In this document: piece by piece, positions 24,073 through 32,448 of the stretch
Layout of the letters: every line of letters starts with the position of its first letter
How positions within the stretch are numbered: the first letter of the stretch is position 1
Origin: Ruminococcus sp. UBA3665
GTDB taxonomy: Bacteria > Bacillota > Clostridia > Oscillospirales > Ruminococcaceae
Assembly (NCBI GenBank): GCA_002373165.1
Contig: DFJS01000068.1
Span: forward strand, 2,943-36,107
Reading direction: 5' to 3'
Length of the DNA stretch: 33,165 nt
The notes under the pieces: model-generated
Seen by the model: only the letters and a program-made list of their open reading frames with translations
Databases searched by the model: none
What the model was told of the DNA's origin: nothing
Translations under genes and position numbers: made by a program

Positions 24073-25490
24073 TAATGCATTCAGATGATTTTGAAATAGA
24101 AGAGAATAAATTAATCAAATATCACGGAACATTTGAAGAACACGTCATTGTGCCGGACGGCATTACTGTAATCGGAAAAACGGCGTTTCAGTCCTGCCGG
24201 AATATCCGGCGCATCACCCTTCCCGAAAGCGTGGAACAAATCGAAGAATCCGCTTTCATGGATTGCTGTGAACTGGAAGAAATCAATCTTCCTGAAAAAA
24301 TAACAAGACTCGAATTCGGTACATTTTACAACTGCAAGCTCCGGAACATCATTCTGCCGGAACATCTTACCTGTATCGGCAATTCCGCACTGTTCGATTA
24401 TTACGGAGAGAAAATTCATATTCCGGAATCCGTCACGGAAATCGGCCCTGAAGCATTACGCGGTGCTGCCCGGATTACAGAAATCGAAATTCCGGCATCG
24501 GTAACATCCATCGGCGATAGAGCGTTCTGGCAGTGCCAGTGTTTAACCAGAATACATGTTTCCGAACAAAATCAGAATTATGCCAGCCGGGACGGCTGTC
24601 TGTATAATAAAGAAATGACAACGCTGATCTGGTGCACGGCCGGAGGAAAAACATTCGAGGTTCCGGACGGTGTGACCCGCATTGAAGCGAATGCATTTCT
24701 GGATCGCCGCAATCTGGAACAGATTACGCTCCCGGAAACGATTGTTTCGCTGGGAAGATATGCGTTCTGCGGAAGCAGTATTCGAGAAGTGTATCTTCCG
24801 GCAGGTGCAACAGATCTGCATCCGGAAGCACTCCGTGCCATTGACTACATGCAGCAGGTAACCGTTGCGGAACAAAATCCGAAATATGCCAGCCGGGACG
24901 GCGTACTCTATGATAAAAATGTTGAAGTATTACTCTATTGTCCGCCAGCCAAACGGGAATTGGTCTTTCCGGATACAGTAAAAGAAATTTCGATTCATGC
25001 CGTTGGCTTTAGTATCTATACAGAAAGCATTGTCATCCCGGATGCCCTGAAAGTTCCGAATTTTACGTTCAGCGAGTATTATTGCCTGAAGCATGTCTGC
25101 TATCACGGCATACAGTTTACAATCATCAAAAACGAGCTGGATGCGCTCTTTCCGTTTTTCCGTCTGATTGATGAGAAAAATCTGTCCGTCGAAATCCGCC
25201 CTGTTGAAAAACTTCCCGTTGTGGCGGAATTATTCCTGAAAAATCCGCAGGATGAAAAATTAAAAGCTTATCTTAAGGAAAACTGCACTGAAACATTCCA
25301 GAGCCTGATTGATATGAAAAAGCCTGAAAGTTTTAAAAAATTGCTGGATATGGAAATTTTTATCACAGAGCAAAATATTGACGAACTGATTCGCTATGCC
25401 ATCGGCAGGAAATGCTATGACATCCAGCTGATGCTGACAGATTATAAATACCGGCATTTTGATATCAATCCCAAAGATCTTAGCTTATAA
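24069..25490 (+). CDS. LRR_5 protein 19, the longest, with two BspA-type inserts
   Basis: A 473-residue protein, the longest LRR protein here. The cap FEIEENKLIKYHG is followed by about six LRRs, a BspA-type insert (NQNYASRDGCLYNKEMT), three LRRs, a second copy (NPKYASRDGVLYDKNVE), two more LRRs, a CYHGIQF linker and the C-terminal module (TEQNIDELIRYAI, TDYKYRHFDINPKDLSL). This double-insert layout is typical of extracellular BspA proteins, yet there is no signal peptide. It overlaps the upstream gene by ATGA and precedes the SWIM gene by 19 nt. ATG 24075 is a possible alternative start. Confidence 0.9.
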   Translation: MIMHSDDFEIEENKLIKYHGTFEEHVIVPDGITVIGKTAFQSCRNIRRITLPESVEQIEESAFMDCCELEEINLPEKITRLEFGTFYNCKLRNIILPEHLTCIGNSALFDYYGEKIHIPESVTEIGPEALRGAARITEIEIPASVTSIGDRAFWQCQCLTRIHVSEQNQNYASRDGCLYNKEMTTLIWCTAGGKTFEVPDGVTRIEANAFLDRRNLEQITLPETIVSLGRYAFCGSSIREVYLPAGATDLHPEALRAIDYMQQVTVAEQNPKYASRDGVLYDKNVEVLLYCPPAKRELVFPDTVKEISIHAVGFSIYTESIVIPDALKVPNFTFSEYYCLKHVCYHGIQFTIIKNELDALFPFFRLIDEKNLSVEIRPVEKLPVVAELFLKNPQDEKLKAYLKENCTETFQSLIDMKKPESFKKLLDMEIFITEQNIDELIRYAIGRKCYDIQLMLTDYKYRHFDINPKDLSL

Positions 25491-25509
25491 GAAAGGAGTT
25501 TTTTGAATT

Positions 25510-27573
25510 ATGAATCCATTACAGCAGGCACTCGCCGATGCGGATGAAAATTATTTCATCGGCATATCGAATAAAGGCATCTACAAAAGAGCAGTGAAAG
25601 ATCTGGAAGAAGCCGATCTTTCCGCCGATATCCGGGAGGAATCTGCCGAAATCCAGATCAGCGGAGAAACCTGTAATATTCATACTCCGTTATGGGAGAG
25701 TTCCTGTTCCTGTCCGTCGCGGAGTGTGTGCCGGCATCTGATTGCCGCGATGCTGTGGCTGAAAGAAAATTTTCAGTCTGATACGGATGACGAAATGCCG
25801 GAACCTGATTTTCCGGATGGAACCGTTCCGGAAGGCCTCCCGGAACTGCTCCGGCAGGAACTTTCAAAAATCACAGCCGCACAGCTGAAAAAAGCACTCG
25901 GTACGCAGATAAAACAGCTTCTGCCGGATATCGAAAAGATTCAGCTGGAAGAAAGCAGTATCCTTTCCGGAAGTCTCCCGGACGGGACTGCTGTCAGACT
26001 GCTGTATCCGCTGCAGAATTCTACCTGTGCCTGTCACAAAAAAGAACTCTGTCCGCATAAAGCCGCGGTCATTCTGGCATGGCAGAAAAAAGAAAATCTG
26101 ATTTCTCTGGATGCGTTTCAGGAGCAGGCAAAACAGCTTTCTGAATCTGAAAATGCTGTTATCCAGGAAAGTGCCCGGCAAAGCTGTGCACTTCTGTATG
26201 ATGTTCTGAAATGGGGGCTTGTCCGGATGCCAGAAAATATGGCCGAACATCTGGAAGCCTCTGCTGTGCGCAGCCATGCGCTCCGAATGGCCGATGCCGA
26301 AAAAATGCTCCGCGAACTGGGAAGCCGCCTTACAGACTGCCGCGAACGCCGTGCAGTCTTCCGCGCAGGACAGTTTATGACTAAACTCTGCCGCTGTGCG
26401 GAATATCTTCTCAGGTTACAGAATCAGCCCGTTACAGAAGAAATGCTCGGACAGTTCCGCCGGAATTATGAAGTATTAAATCAGAATCTGGAAATTCTGC
26501 CGGTCGGTCAGCGGACTGTCAATACAAAAGAATATGCCGGAGAAATGTATTATTTCCTGAATCTTGACGAACAGGCCGAAAACAGATTCCTGACATTTTC
26601 AGATATTCGCCCTGTGTTCTACGAAGGCATGGAAAATCCGCACAGACGGGAAGTTGTCATTCCGTGGAATGCCGGCGTTCCGATGAAATCTCTGATGAAA
26701 TCCAGAATGGTTCTGAAAAATGCCCGTCTCAGTGAAGAAAAATTATCCAGCTCGAAAGAAACGCTTCTTGTCATGAAAGCAGATGCCAATCTGAACTGTA
26801 CAGAATTGCAGAAGATGATCTATACAGATTTCCGGAAACTCGCAGTCGATGCCGCACAGGAACAGCATAATCCGGAGCATTTATATTTCCTGCATCCGAT
26901 GGCCTGTGTCAGCAGTCAGTTCGATACACATACACAGAAATATCAAATGGAACTTGCCGACAGTCAGGGAAATATCATCATGATTCAGGTGCGCTATCAG
27001 GCAGAAACAAAAGATTTCATCCAGCTGCTGGAACAGATCGGGAAAAATATGCTTGCCCATCCGGAAAAGCAGTACACATGGTTCTGCTCGGCGTATTTTG
27101 AAAACGGCCGGTTATCGCTGTTTCCGATTGAAGTTTATGATTTTATCCGGATTCCGGAACAGGAAAATTATGTGCTCCCTGCCGGATACGCCCGGACAAA
27201 GCCGCTTTATGCCCAGCAGATTTTGCAGCTGCTGGAAGAAATACAGGAATATCTTTGCAGTCTGCTCCAGAGCGGTTTGCAGTCGGCATCGGAAGTCAGT
27301 ACGGCGGCATTCGCCGAACAGGCCAGAAAATCCGGGATGCAGGGGCTGTCTGATCTGCTTGTGCAGTTCGGCAGGTCAGCCGAAGCCGCCCGGCATTCCA
27401 TGCAGGAACAGAAAAACGAAGTCTTGCAGGAATATATCATGATTCAGAATTATATTCAGCTCGGCCTTCAGAAACTGGATTTGTTCTGTGCACTGGAACA
27501 CATGCGTCCGAAAGGTCTGGAAGAAAATTTTCAAAAAAACCTGAAAAAATTAGAAGAAATTGTGCAGTCATAA
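25510..27573 (+). CDS. Double SWIM zinc-finger protein, YehQ-like
   Basis: A 687-residue cytosolic protein with two SWIM-type zinc motifs (CxC...CxH): C66-S-C68...C74-R-H76 and C173-A-C175...C181-P-H183. SWIM domains bind DNA or protein; which applies here is not shown. The rest is mainly helical, with no recognised catalytic motif. The YehQ assignment rests on the SWIM motifs, the length and the position after the vWA gene and before the DUF4132 gene. AAAGGAG with normal spacing precedes ATG 25510. This is the last gene of the uninterrupted 21-gene run. Confidence 0.87.
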   Translation: MNPLQQALADADENYFIGISNKGIYKRAVKDLEEADLSADIREESAEIQISGETCNIHTPLWESSCSCPSRSVCRHLIAAMLWLKENFQSDTDDEMPEPDFPDGTVPEGLPELLRQELSKITAAQLKKALGTQIKQLLPDIEKIQLEESSILSGSLPDGTAVRLLYPLQNSTCACHKKELCPHKAAVILAWQKKENLISLDAFQEQAKQLSESENAVIQESARQSCALLYDVLKWGLVRMPENMAEHLEASAVRSHALRMADAEKMLRELGSRLTDCRERRAVFRAGQFMTKLCRCAEYLLRLQNQPVTEEMLGQFRRNYEVLNQNLEILPVGQRTVNTKEYAGEMYYFLNLDEQAENRFLTFSDIRPVFYEGMENPHRREVVIPWNAGVPMKSLMKSRMVLKNARLSEEKLSSSKETLLVMKADANLNCTELQKMIYTDFRKLAVDAAQEQHNPEHLYFLHPMACVSSQFDTHTQKYQMELADSQGNIIMIQVRYQAETKDFIQLLEQIGKNMLAHPEKQYTWFCSAYFENGRLSLFPIEVYDFIRIPEQENYVLPAGYARTKPLYAQQILQLLEEIQEYLCSLLQSGLQSASEVSTAAFAEQARKSGMQGLSDLLVQFGRSAEAARHSMQEQKNEVLQEYIMIQNYIQLGLQKLDLFCALEHMRPKGLEENFQKNLKKLEEIVQS

Positions 27574-27579
27574 AATTTT

Positions 27580-27605
27580 TGAACATCTGATCTGTTATAA
27601 TAAAA
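27580..27605 (+). promoter_or_regulatory. Extended -10 promoter of the DUF4132 gene, sharing a motif with 5889-5915
   Basis: TATAAT (27596-27601) with an upstream TG (extended -10) and no good -35. TGAACATCTGAT (27580-27591) and the following AAAAT repeat the sequence upstream of the LRR gene at 5944. A small CTGAT/ATCAG dyad spans the -10. Confidence 0.65.
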
Positions 27606-27627
27606 TCAGAAAGCAGGAAACAGCAAC

Positions 27628-27648
27628 ATGAAAATTTTATATCTGTAA
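27628..27648 (+). other. Six-codon leader frame or LRR gene tail relic
   Basis: ATG AAA ATT TTA TAT CTG TAA (MKILYL) lies just before the ribosome site of the DUF4132 gene. The stretch TTTATATCTGTAAAGGAG also occurs at the end of the LRR gene at 7062 (NLYL stop plus the ribosome site of the next gene). It may be a remnant of a lost LRR gene, or a short leader peptide. Confidence 0.35.
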
Positions 27649-27663
27649 AGGAGTTATGTTATT

Positions 27664-30600
27664 ATGTTATACGCAAATCAGACCATTCACAGCGGAAGCT
27701 TCCCGAATCTGATGCAGGCTCTCGCCGCTTACGGCGTACACAGTGAAACGCTCGAAATCGCTGCCGAATACCTGAATCTTGAAAATCCTCGTAATGATAG
27801 CCTGTTGGATCAGATTCAGAAGCAGGATTTCTCCGGCTATTATAATGTCTACAGCCAGAATACCAAAAACCGCGAAAATGCAATCAAGAAAGAAATCAAC
27901 CGTCATAATTCTGACGAACTGGAAGAAAGATTCTTTCTGCTGATTTATACCATCGGCGGCCTGAGCTGTACTGTTCTGGGGCTGAACGATGTCGGATCGG
28001 ATTATAATAAGCGCAAAGAAAAAATTCTGAAAGCCTTCCGTTCCCGGTTCGGCGATGAGGCCGATGCCATCTATCTGGCAATCTATTCTGACCGGAATTC
28101 CAATCATATTATTCAGAGCTATGGCATGGAAATTACCGAAGCCGCTCCGGAAGTCTGCCTGAAAGCGATTGCTTATCTCTCAAATTATAATGCTAAACTG
28201 AAACTTGTAATTTCGGCAATGAATGAACTGGTTCCCCCCGAACAGATGACAATGCTCGATGCAGTCAAGACAATCTTTTCCGGCAAAAAAGCGGAATATC
28301 GTCCGAGTCTTCTGATTCCGCAGGCAGTGAAAATCATGGATGAGATTATCATTCCGGGCAGTGTTTCACTTCCTGAAAAAAATGCCTATCTGCTGTCGCT
28401 GGCACTGGCATCGGGCTATGATGAGAAATATTTTGTCTTATTCAAATCAGAAATTGCAAATAAGCAGGGGACTTTTACTGAATGGATTCTGAAATCCAAT
28501 ATCGACAAAAACCGTGTGCTGGATGTCGTCGAACGCGCCGAAGTTCCTACGCCGCAGTATATCAGCCATATCGCCCACGCCGATGCGGATGACCGCCGCT
28601 ACTGGAGAGGTTCGCTCCGGTACAGAGATTCCCGTCTGGAAAATATTGCAAAGAAATATCCGGAAGTGTTCAGACAGCAGATGAATCAGGAAGAGGATAT
28701 TACAATCGCCAGCCGTATGGAAAAAATTCTGAAATCTGTAGATAAATCCTATCAGGGCGGCACAGATGTGCAGGATAAGGCCAGACGGCAGTGCATTGAC
28801 ATTCTGACATCGGAAAACCCGAATGAAAAAGTTCAGATTGAAAGCTTTCTGACGGGTTCGATGAGTATGGAAGACTTTCTTCCTGTTGCATCAAATCTCA
28901 AGCCTTCCAAGGGCAGTTATTACGGCAGCGTGCACTATGTAACAGTATACGGCCTTGACGAATTCGCAGAAAGATGCATCTGCTATCGTACCATGCTGGA
29001 TTATGATCATTATTATTATCCGCTGACTGCTTTGCCGGGCTATCCGCTGGAAGATCACGAGGAAAAAGTAATCGAAATTCTGAGAAAATATCATGTGCCG
29101 ATGACTTACATCCTCAACGGCGTTGTCAAAATGGCCGAACAGCATTATCAGAAAGATATCAGAAAAAAAGTCATCAGGAAGCTTTCTGATTTCGCTGACG
29201 AAATCGCCGCTCTGGATGTCAAAAGCCTGAATGTCGAAGCAAGATACGCCAGAATTGAAATTCTGGCAAGTCATAATAAATATCAGCATATAGAACGGAT
29301 TCTGGAAGCCGCACAGGATTCCAGCAAGAAAGTCCGTCAGCTGGTAGCAGAATCGCTTCCCGCTCCCGGAAAAGAGCTGAATCAGAAATATCTCGATCTG
29401 CTGACAGGTAAGAAAATCTCACAGCGCGAAATCGCTGTTTCCCTGCTGGAGAAAAATTTCCCGGACTGCTATCAGGATGCCGTACAGAAGGCTTTTGAAG
29501 CCGAAAAAAATGAAGCTCTGAAAGCAAGGCTGGCCGCGCTCCTGAATCAGGAAGTCTCTGCTGTTCCGGCTGTGGAAATCAATCTTGTGGACGAGTACAG
29601 CAAAGGCAATAAGGCTAAGAAAGTCGCATGGCTGTTCCAGAACCCCTTCACGCCCGTGCATGACAAATCCGGAAACGAAGTCGAGGAAAAATATCTGATT
29701 GCAATTACAAACTGCTATGCTTCAATGGATATCTGCAAATTCACCAGAAGCGAAATCGCTGATAAAATCGCCGAAAATCTGAATCAGACAGATGTGGAAC
29801 GCTTTGCACAGGAAGTTTTCAGCCGCTTTATTGACAGAGGTGCCGAGGCCAAACAGAAATGGGTCATCTATTTCACTGGAATTATGGGCGGTTCGGAAGC
29901 TGTTGCTTCTTTGCAGCATTATATCAAAGAATGGTCTGAGAATTCCAGAGGTGCAATCGCATCCGAAGCAGTAAAAGCTCTGGCATTCAGCGGAAGTTCT
30001 TCCGCACTGATGGCCGTGGACGGCATGGCACGCAAATTCAAGAATAAACAGGTCCGCAATGCCGCCAATGCCGCGCTTGTACAGGCCGCCGAGGCTCTGC
30101 ATATCACCCGTGAGGAACTCGCTGACAGAATTGTTCCTGATCTGGGCTTTGATGAAAATTTGTGCAGGATTTTCGATTACGGTCAGAGACAGTTCAAAGT
30201 CTATCTGACTCCGGCTCTGGAACTCGAAATTTTCGAGGATGAGAAAAAACTCAAGAATCTCCCTAAGCCCGGCAAAAATGATGACCCCGAAAAATCCGAA
30301 CAGGCTTCCAGAGATTTCAAAGAAATGAAAAAACAAATGAAAACTGCTGTCCAGAGTCAGAAAGCCCGTCTGGAATATGTACTGCTCTGCGACAGAAAAT
30401 GGTCACCCGATGCCTGGAAGGAATTATTCATCAAAAAGCCCGTGATGCATTGTTTCGCCATCGGCCTGATCTGGGGCGCGTATGATGAACAGGACCAGCT
30501 TCTCCAGACGTTCCGCTATATGGAAGACGGTTCGTTCAATACTTCCGATGAAGATGAATATGAACTCCCCGAACAGTGCAGAATCGGCCTTGTACATCCC

Positions 30601-31113
30601 GTGGAACTCGATAAAGATCTGATTCAGACCTGGACAGAACAGCTCTCGGATTATGAAATCAGTCAGCCCTTCCCGCAGCTGAACCGCCCTGTGTATACCG
30701 TGCTCCCGGAAGAAATCGGCAAAAAGGCACTCCAGAGATTCTCCGGAACAGAACTGACCAATCTTTCGCTGATTAATAAAATGACAAAATTCGGCTGGGA
30801 AAAAGGCGCGGCACAGGATGCCGGCTGCTTCTATGAATTCGTAAGAAACGACATCGCCAGACAGGAAAAAATCGGCGATAAAATTCAGAATATCGGCTAT
30901 TATGCTGAACTGCAATTCAGCGGTTCGTACATCGCCGCCGGATATATGGATGCCGAAGATGTGACAATCGAAGCTCTCAAAATCTGGAAACAGTCCTCTG
31001 CTATGTTCAAAGACGAAGACGCGCTGAATCTGGAAGAAGTCAGTCCCAGATATTTCAGCGAAATTGTAGCACAGCTTTCCGAAATGCTCCCCAAAGAGGA
31101 AAACAATGCTTGA
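27664..31113 (+). CDS. DUF4132 protein with HEAT-like repeats, YehI-like
   Basis: A 1149-residue cytosolic protein. The DUF4132 domain lies at about residues 870-1050. It shows WSPDAWKELFIKKPV, then GLIWGAYDEQ, FRYMEDGSF, IGLVHPVEL and YEISQPFPQLNRPVY, which match the family pattern as I know it. HEAT-like helical repeats are visible around 510-600 and 750-800. I see no WGR domain, which some relatives carry. ATG 27664 has AAAGGAG at 27648-27653; the ATG at 27656 is out of frame. It has its own promoter yet clearly belongs to the MoxR/DUF5682/vWA/SWIM set. Its molecular function is unknown. Confidence 0.9.
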   Translation: MLYANQTIHSGSFPNLMQALAAYGVHSETLEIAAEYLNLENPRNDSLLDQIQKQDFSGYYNVYSQNTKNRENAIKKEINRHNSDELEERFFLLIYTIGGLSCTVLGLNDVGSDYNKRKEKILKAFRSRFGDEADAIYLAIYSDRNSNHIIQSYGMEITEAAPEVCLKAIAYLSNYNAKLKLVISAMNELVPPEQMTMLDAVKTIFSGKKAEYRPSLLIPQAVKIMDEIIIPGSVSLPEKNAYLLSLALASGYDEKYFVLFKSEIANKQGTFTEWILKSNIDKNRVLDVVERAEVPTPQYISHIAHADADDRRYWRGSLRYRDSRLENIAKKYPEVFRQQMNQEEDITIASRMEKILKSVDKSYQGGTDVQDKARRQCIDILTSENPNEKVQIESFLTGSMSMEDFLPVASNLKPSKGSYYGSVHYVTVYGLDEFAERCICYRTMLDYDHYYYPLTALPGYPLEDHEEKVIEILRKYHVPMTYILNGVVKMAEQHYQKDIRKKVIRKLSDFADEIAALDVKSLNVEARYARIEILASHNKYQHIERILEAAQDSSKKVRQLVAESLPAPGKELNQKYLDLLTGKKISQREIAVSLLEKNFPDCYQDAVQKAFEAEKNEALKARLAALLNQEVSAVPAVEINLVDEYSKGNKAKKVAWLFQNPFTPVHDKSGNEVEEKYLIAITNCYASMDICKFTRSEIADKIAENLNQTDVERFAQEVFSRFIDRGAEAKQKWVIYFTGIMGGSEAVASLQHYIKEWSENSRGAIASEAVKALAFSGSSSALMAVDGMARKFKNKQVRNAANAALVQAAEALHITREELADRIVPDLGFDENLCRIFDYGQRQFKVYLTPALELEIFEDEKKLKNLPKPGKNDDPEKSEQASRDFKEMKKQMKTAVQSQKARLEYVLLCDRKWSPDAWKELFIKKPVMHCFAIGLIWGAYDEQDQLLQTFRYMEDGSFNTSDEDEYELPEQCRIGLVHPVELDKDLIQTWTEQLSDYEISQPFPQLNRPVYTVLPEEIGKKALQRFSGTELTNLSLINKMTKFGWEKGAAQDAGCFYEFVRNDIARQEKIGDKIQNIGYYAELQFSGSYIAAGYMDAEDVTIEALKIWKQSSAMFKDEDALNLEEVSPRYFSEIVAQLSEMLPKEENNA

Positions 31114-31138
31114 CATTCGTCCGGTTTTCTGCTATGAT
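31110..31138 (+). promoter_or_regulatory. Promoter of the lipoprotein operon
   Basis: TTGACA (31110-31115) and TATGAT (31133-31138) have a 17-nt spacer. The -35 overlaps the stop codon of the DUF4132 gene. No terminator is visible between the two units. Confidence 0.85.
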
Positions 31139-31170
31139 AAGAACAGAACAGTTCATAAGGAGCAGAAACT

Positions 31171-31806
31171 ATGATGAAATTTAAATTTTTAATATTGCTT
31201 TCTGTCGCTGTGCTGACTCTGACCGGATGTTCCGCCGGTCAGAGCGACGGCGTTTCGATTCTGAATCAGGGACAGAGTATCGGCGAAACTTCTCCTGTCG
31301 AAGCCACAAAGCCCGAAGTCCCCGAAGGTGCAATTGCAGACGATTCCGGAAATTTTGTCTATCAGGGAAAATTAATGCCCGTCGGCGATGACGAAAACGG
31401 CTATATGCAGGTTCCGTTAGGCTATTCGCCGTTTCAGGAAGAAGGAGCCGAAGGCCTGGCACAGTTCGCCGATGCCACAGGTACTAATATCTTCACGCTG
31501 GATTATTACGAAAATATGCCTTACGAAACTGCGGCCGAAAGTATGCGCTATTACATGGCAAGTCAGGAAAATATCGAAGGCTTGCAGGGCAGTATCACAA
31601 CAGTCAACGGCTACAATGCAAGACAGATTTACTGCCATTTTACAGATGTGAATTTATTCTGGATTGTCTGGACAATCGAAGATCCTGACAACACTGCAAA
31701 CAGCTATCATTTATCCATTCAGTGCGACACGGAGCATCAGAATCTGATTGCATGTTCCTCGACGTTCCAGACCGTCAGCGATTATCATAAGGAGCAGGGC
31801 AAATGA
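31171..31806 (+). CDS. Small lipoprotein of unknown function
   Basis: A 211-residue lipoprotein precursor. A hydrophobic signal peptide ends in a lipobox (LTGC, Cys20), so it should be exported and lipid-anchored. A Ser/Thr/Pro/Glu-rich spacer leads to a compact domain of about 130 residues (PLGYSPFQEEGAEGL ... YYMASQENIEGLQGS ... FWIVWTIEDP) that I do not recognise. AAGGAG (31157-31162) lies 8 nt before ATG 31171. It overlaps the next lipoprotein gene by ATGA. Confidence 0.85.
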   Translation: MMKFKFLILLSVAVLTLTGCSAGQSDGVSILNQGQSIGETSPVEATKPEVPEGAIADDSGNFVYQGKLMPVGDDENGYMQVPLGYSPFQEEGAEGLAQFADATGTNIFTLDYYENMPYETAAESMRYYMASQENIEGLQGSITTVNGYNARQIYCHFTDVNLFWIVWTIEDPDNTANSYHLSIQCDTEHQNLIACSSTFQTVSDYHKEQGK

Positions 31807-32432
31807 AAAACAAGTTCCGTGCAATTCTGATTGCAGGCTTTTGTCTGCTGATTTCCGGCTGTTCGGAAAGCGTTCCGGAAGAAATTCCGGAAACAACTGT
31901 TCCCGTCACTGAAACAGAATCGGAAACCATTCCGGAAACAGAATCCGAAACACAGGATTCTGCCGGATACGAGGAAGAACGCAAACTTATGGAAGATTTC
32001 TGCACGGAATTTCATGGACAGTTAATAGCACCATATCCCGTTCTGATAGCCGAAAATACACTTTATGATTATGAAAATGAAGCTGTTTTTCTTCTGCATG
32101 AAGCCGAAAAATTTCCGGAAAGAATACTCGGTACTATCACTTCCGAAGAAGATTTAATCACAAAAGTCAGACCGCTTTTTATTGAAAAAAAGGGAGAAGA
32201 CTATATCAATCATATCGAATCGGATTATGTTGATGTCGACGGCGTGAAAATGAAATATGAAAGAATGGATCCGCCGTACGGAACGGAATATTACGAAAAA
32301 TTTGATATCTGGTATATTCAGACTAACGCGCCGATGGGAACAAGAGAAGACGGCGTACAGTTCGCAACACCTGCACAGCCCCCGTATTTTCTGATTCGGG
32401 GCAGTGACGGCAAGATCATGGGATATTCTTAA
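31803..32432 (+). CDS. Second small lipoprotein of unknown function
   Basis: A 209-residue lipoprotein precursor with lipobox LISGC (Cys20). A low-complexity acidic Thr/Glu/Pro stalk follows (PETTVPVTETESETIPETE), then a soluble domain of about 150 residues rich in Tyr and acidic residues (DYVDVDGVKMKYERMDPPYG). I do not recognise the family. It is translationally coupled to the preceding lipoprotein through a 4-nt overlap, with ataaggag just upstream. Confidence 0.85.
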   Translation: MKNKFRAILIAGFCLLISGCSESVPEEIPETTVPVTETESETIPETESETQDSAGYEEERKLMEDFCTEFHGQLIAPYPVLIAENTLYDYENEAVFLLHEAEKFPERILGTITSEEDLITKVRPLFIEKKGEDYINHIESDYVDVDGVKMKYERMDPPYGTEYYEKFDIWYIQTNAPMGTREDGVQFATPAQPPYFLIRGSDGKIMGYS

Positions 32433-32448
32433 GAAAGGCGGTTAAGCT

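Larger units (their letters stand above)
4932..25490 (+). other. Array of 19 paralogous cytosolic LRR genes interleaved with MoxR, DUF5682 and vWA genes
   Basis: The LRR genes start at 4932, 5944, 7062, 7881, 8678, 10588, 11696, 12372, 12679, 13360, 16410, 17309, 18172, 19079, 19756, 20406, 22466, 23179 and 24069. Each opens with a short cap (F-E-I-x-D/N-G-V-L, then Y-x-G), followed by ~23-residue LRR_5 repeats (IPDSVTSIGxxAFxxCxxL type). All but those at 10588 and 12372 end in a shared helical C-terminal module. None has a signal peptide, membrane span or sortase motif. All lie on one strand. The extent given excludes the SWIM and DUF4132 genes that complete the cluster. Confidence 0.9.

Noticed and set aside
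4932..25490. Reading the LRR genes as surface adhesins or cellulosome parts because of the nearby dockerin enzyme
   Set aside because: No signal peptide, dockerin, cohesin or anchor is present in any of the 19, and a terminator separates them from the GH9 gene.
27574..27663. Terminator between the SWIM and DUF4132 genes
   Set aside because: Only a 5-bp CTGAT/ATCAG dyad around the -10 is present. There is no stable stem followed by a T-run.
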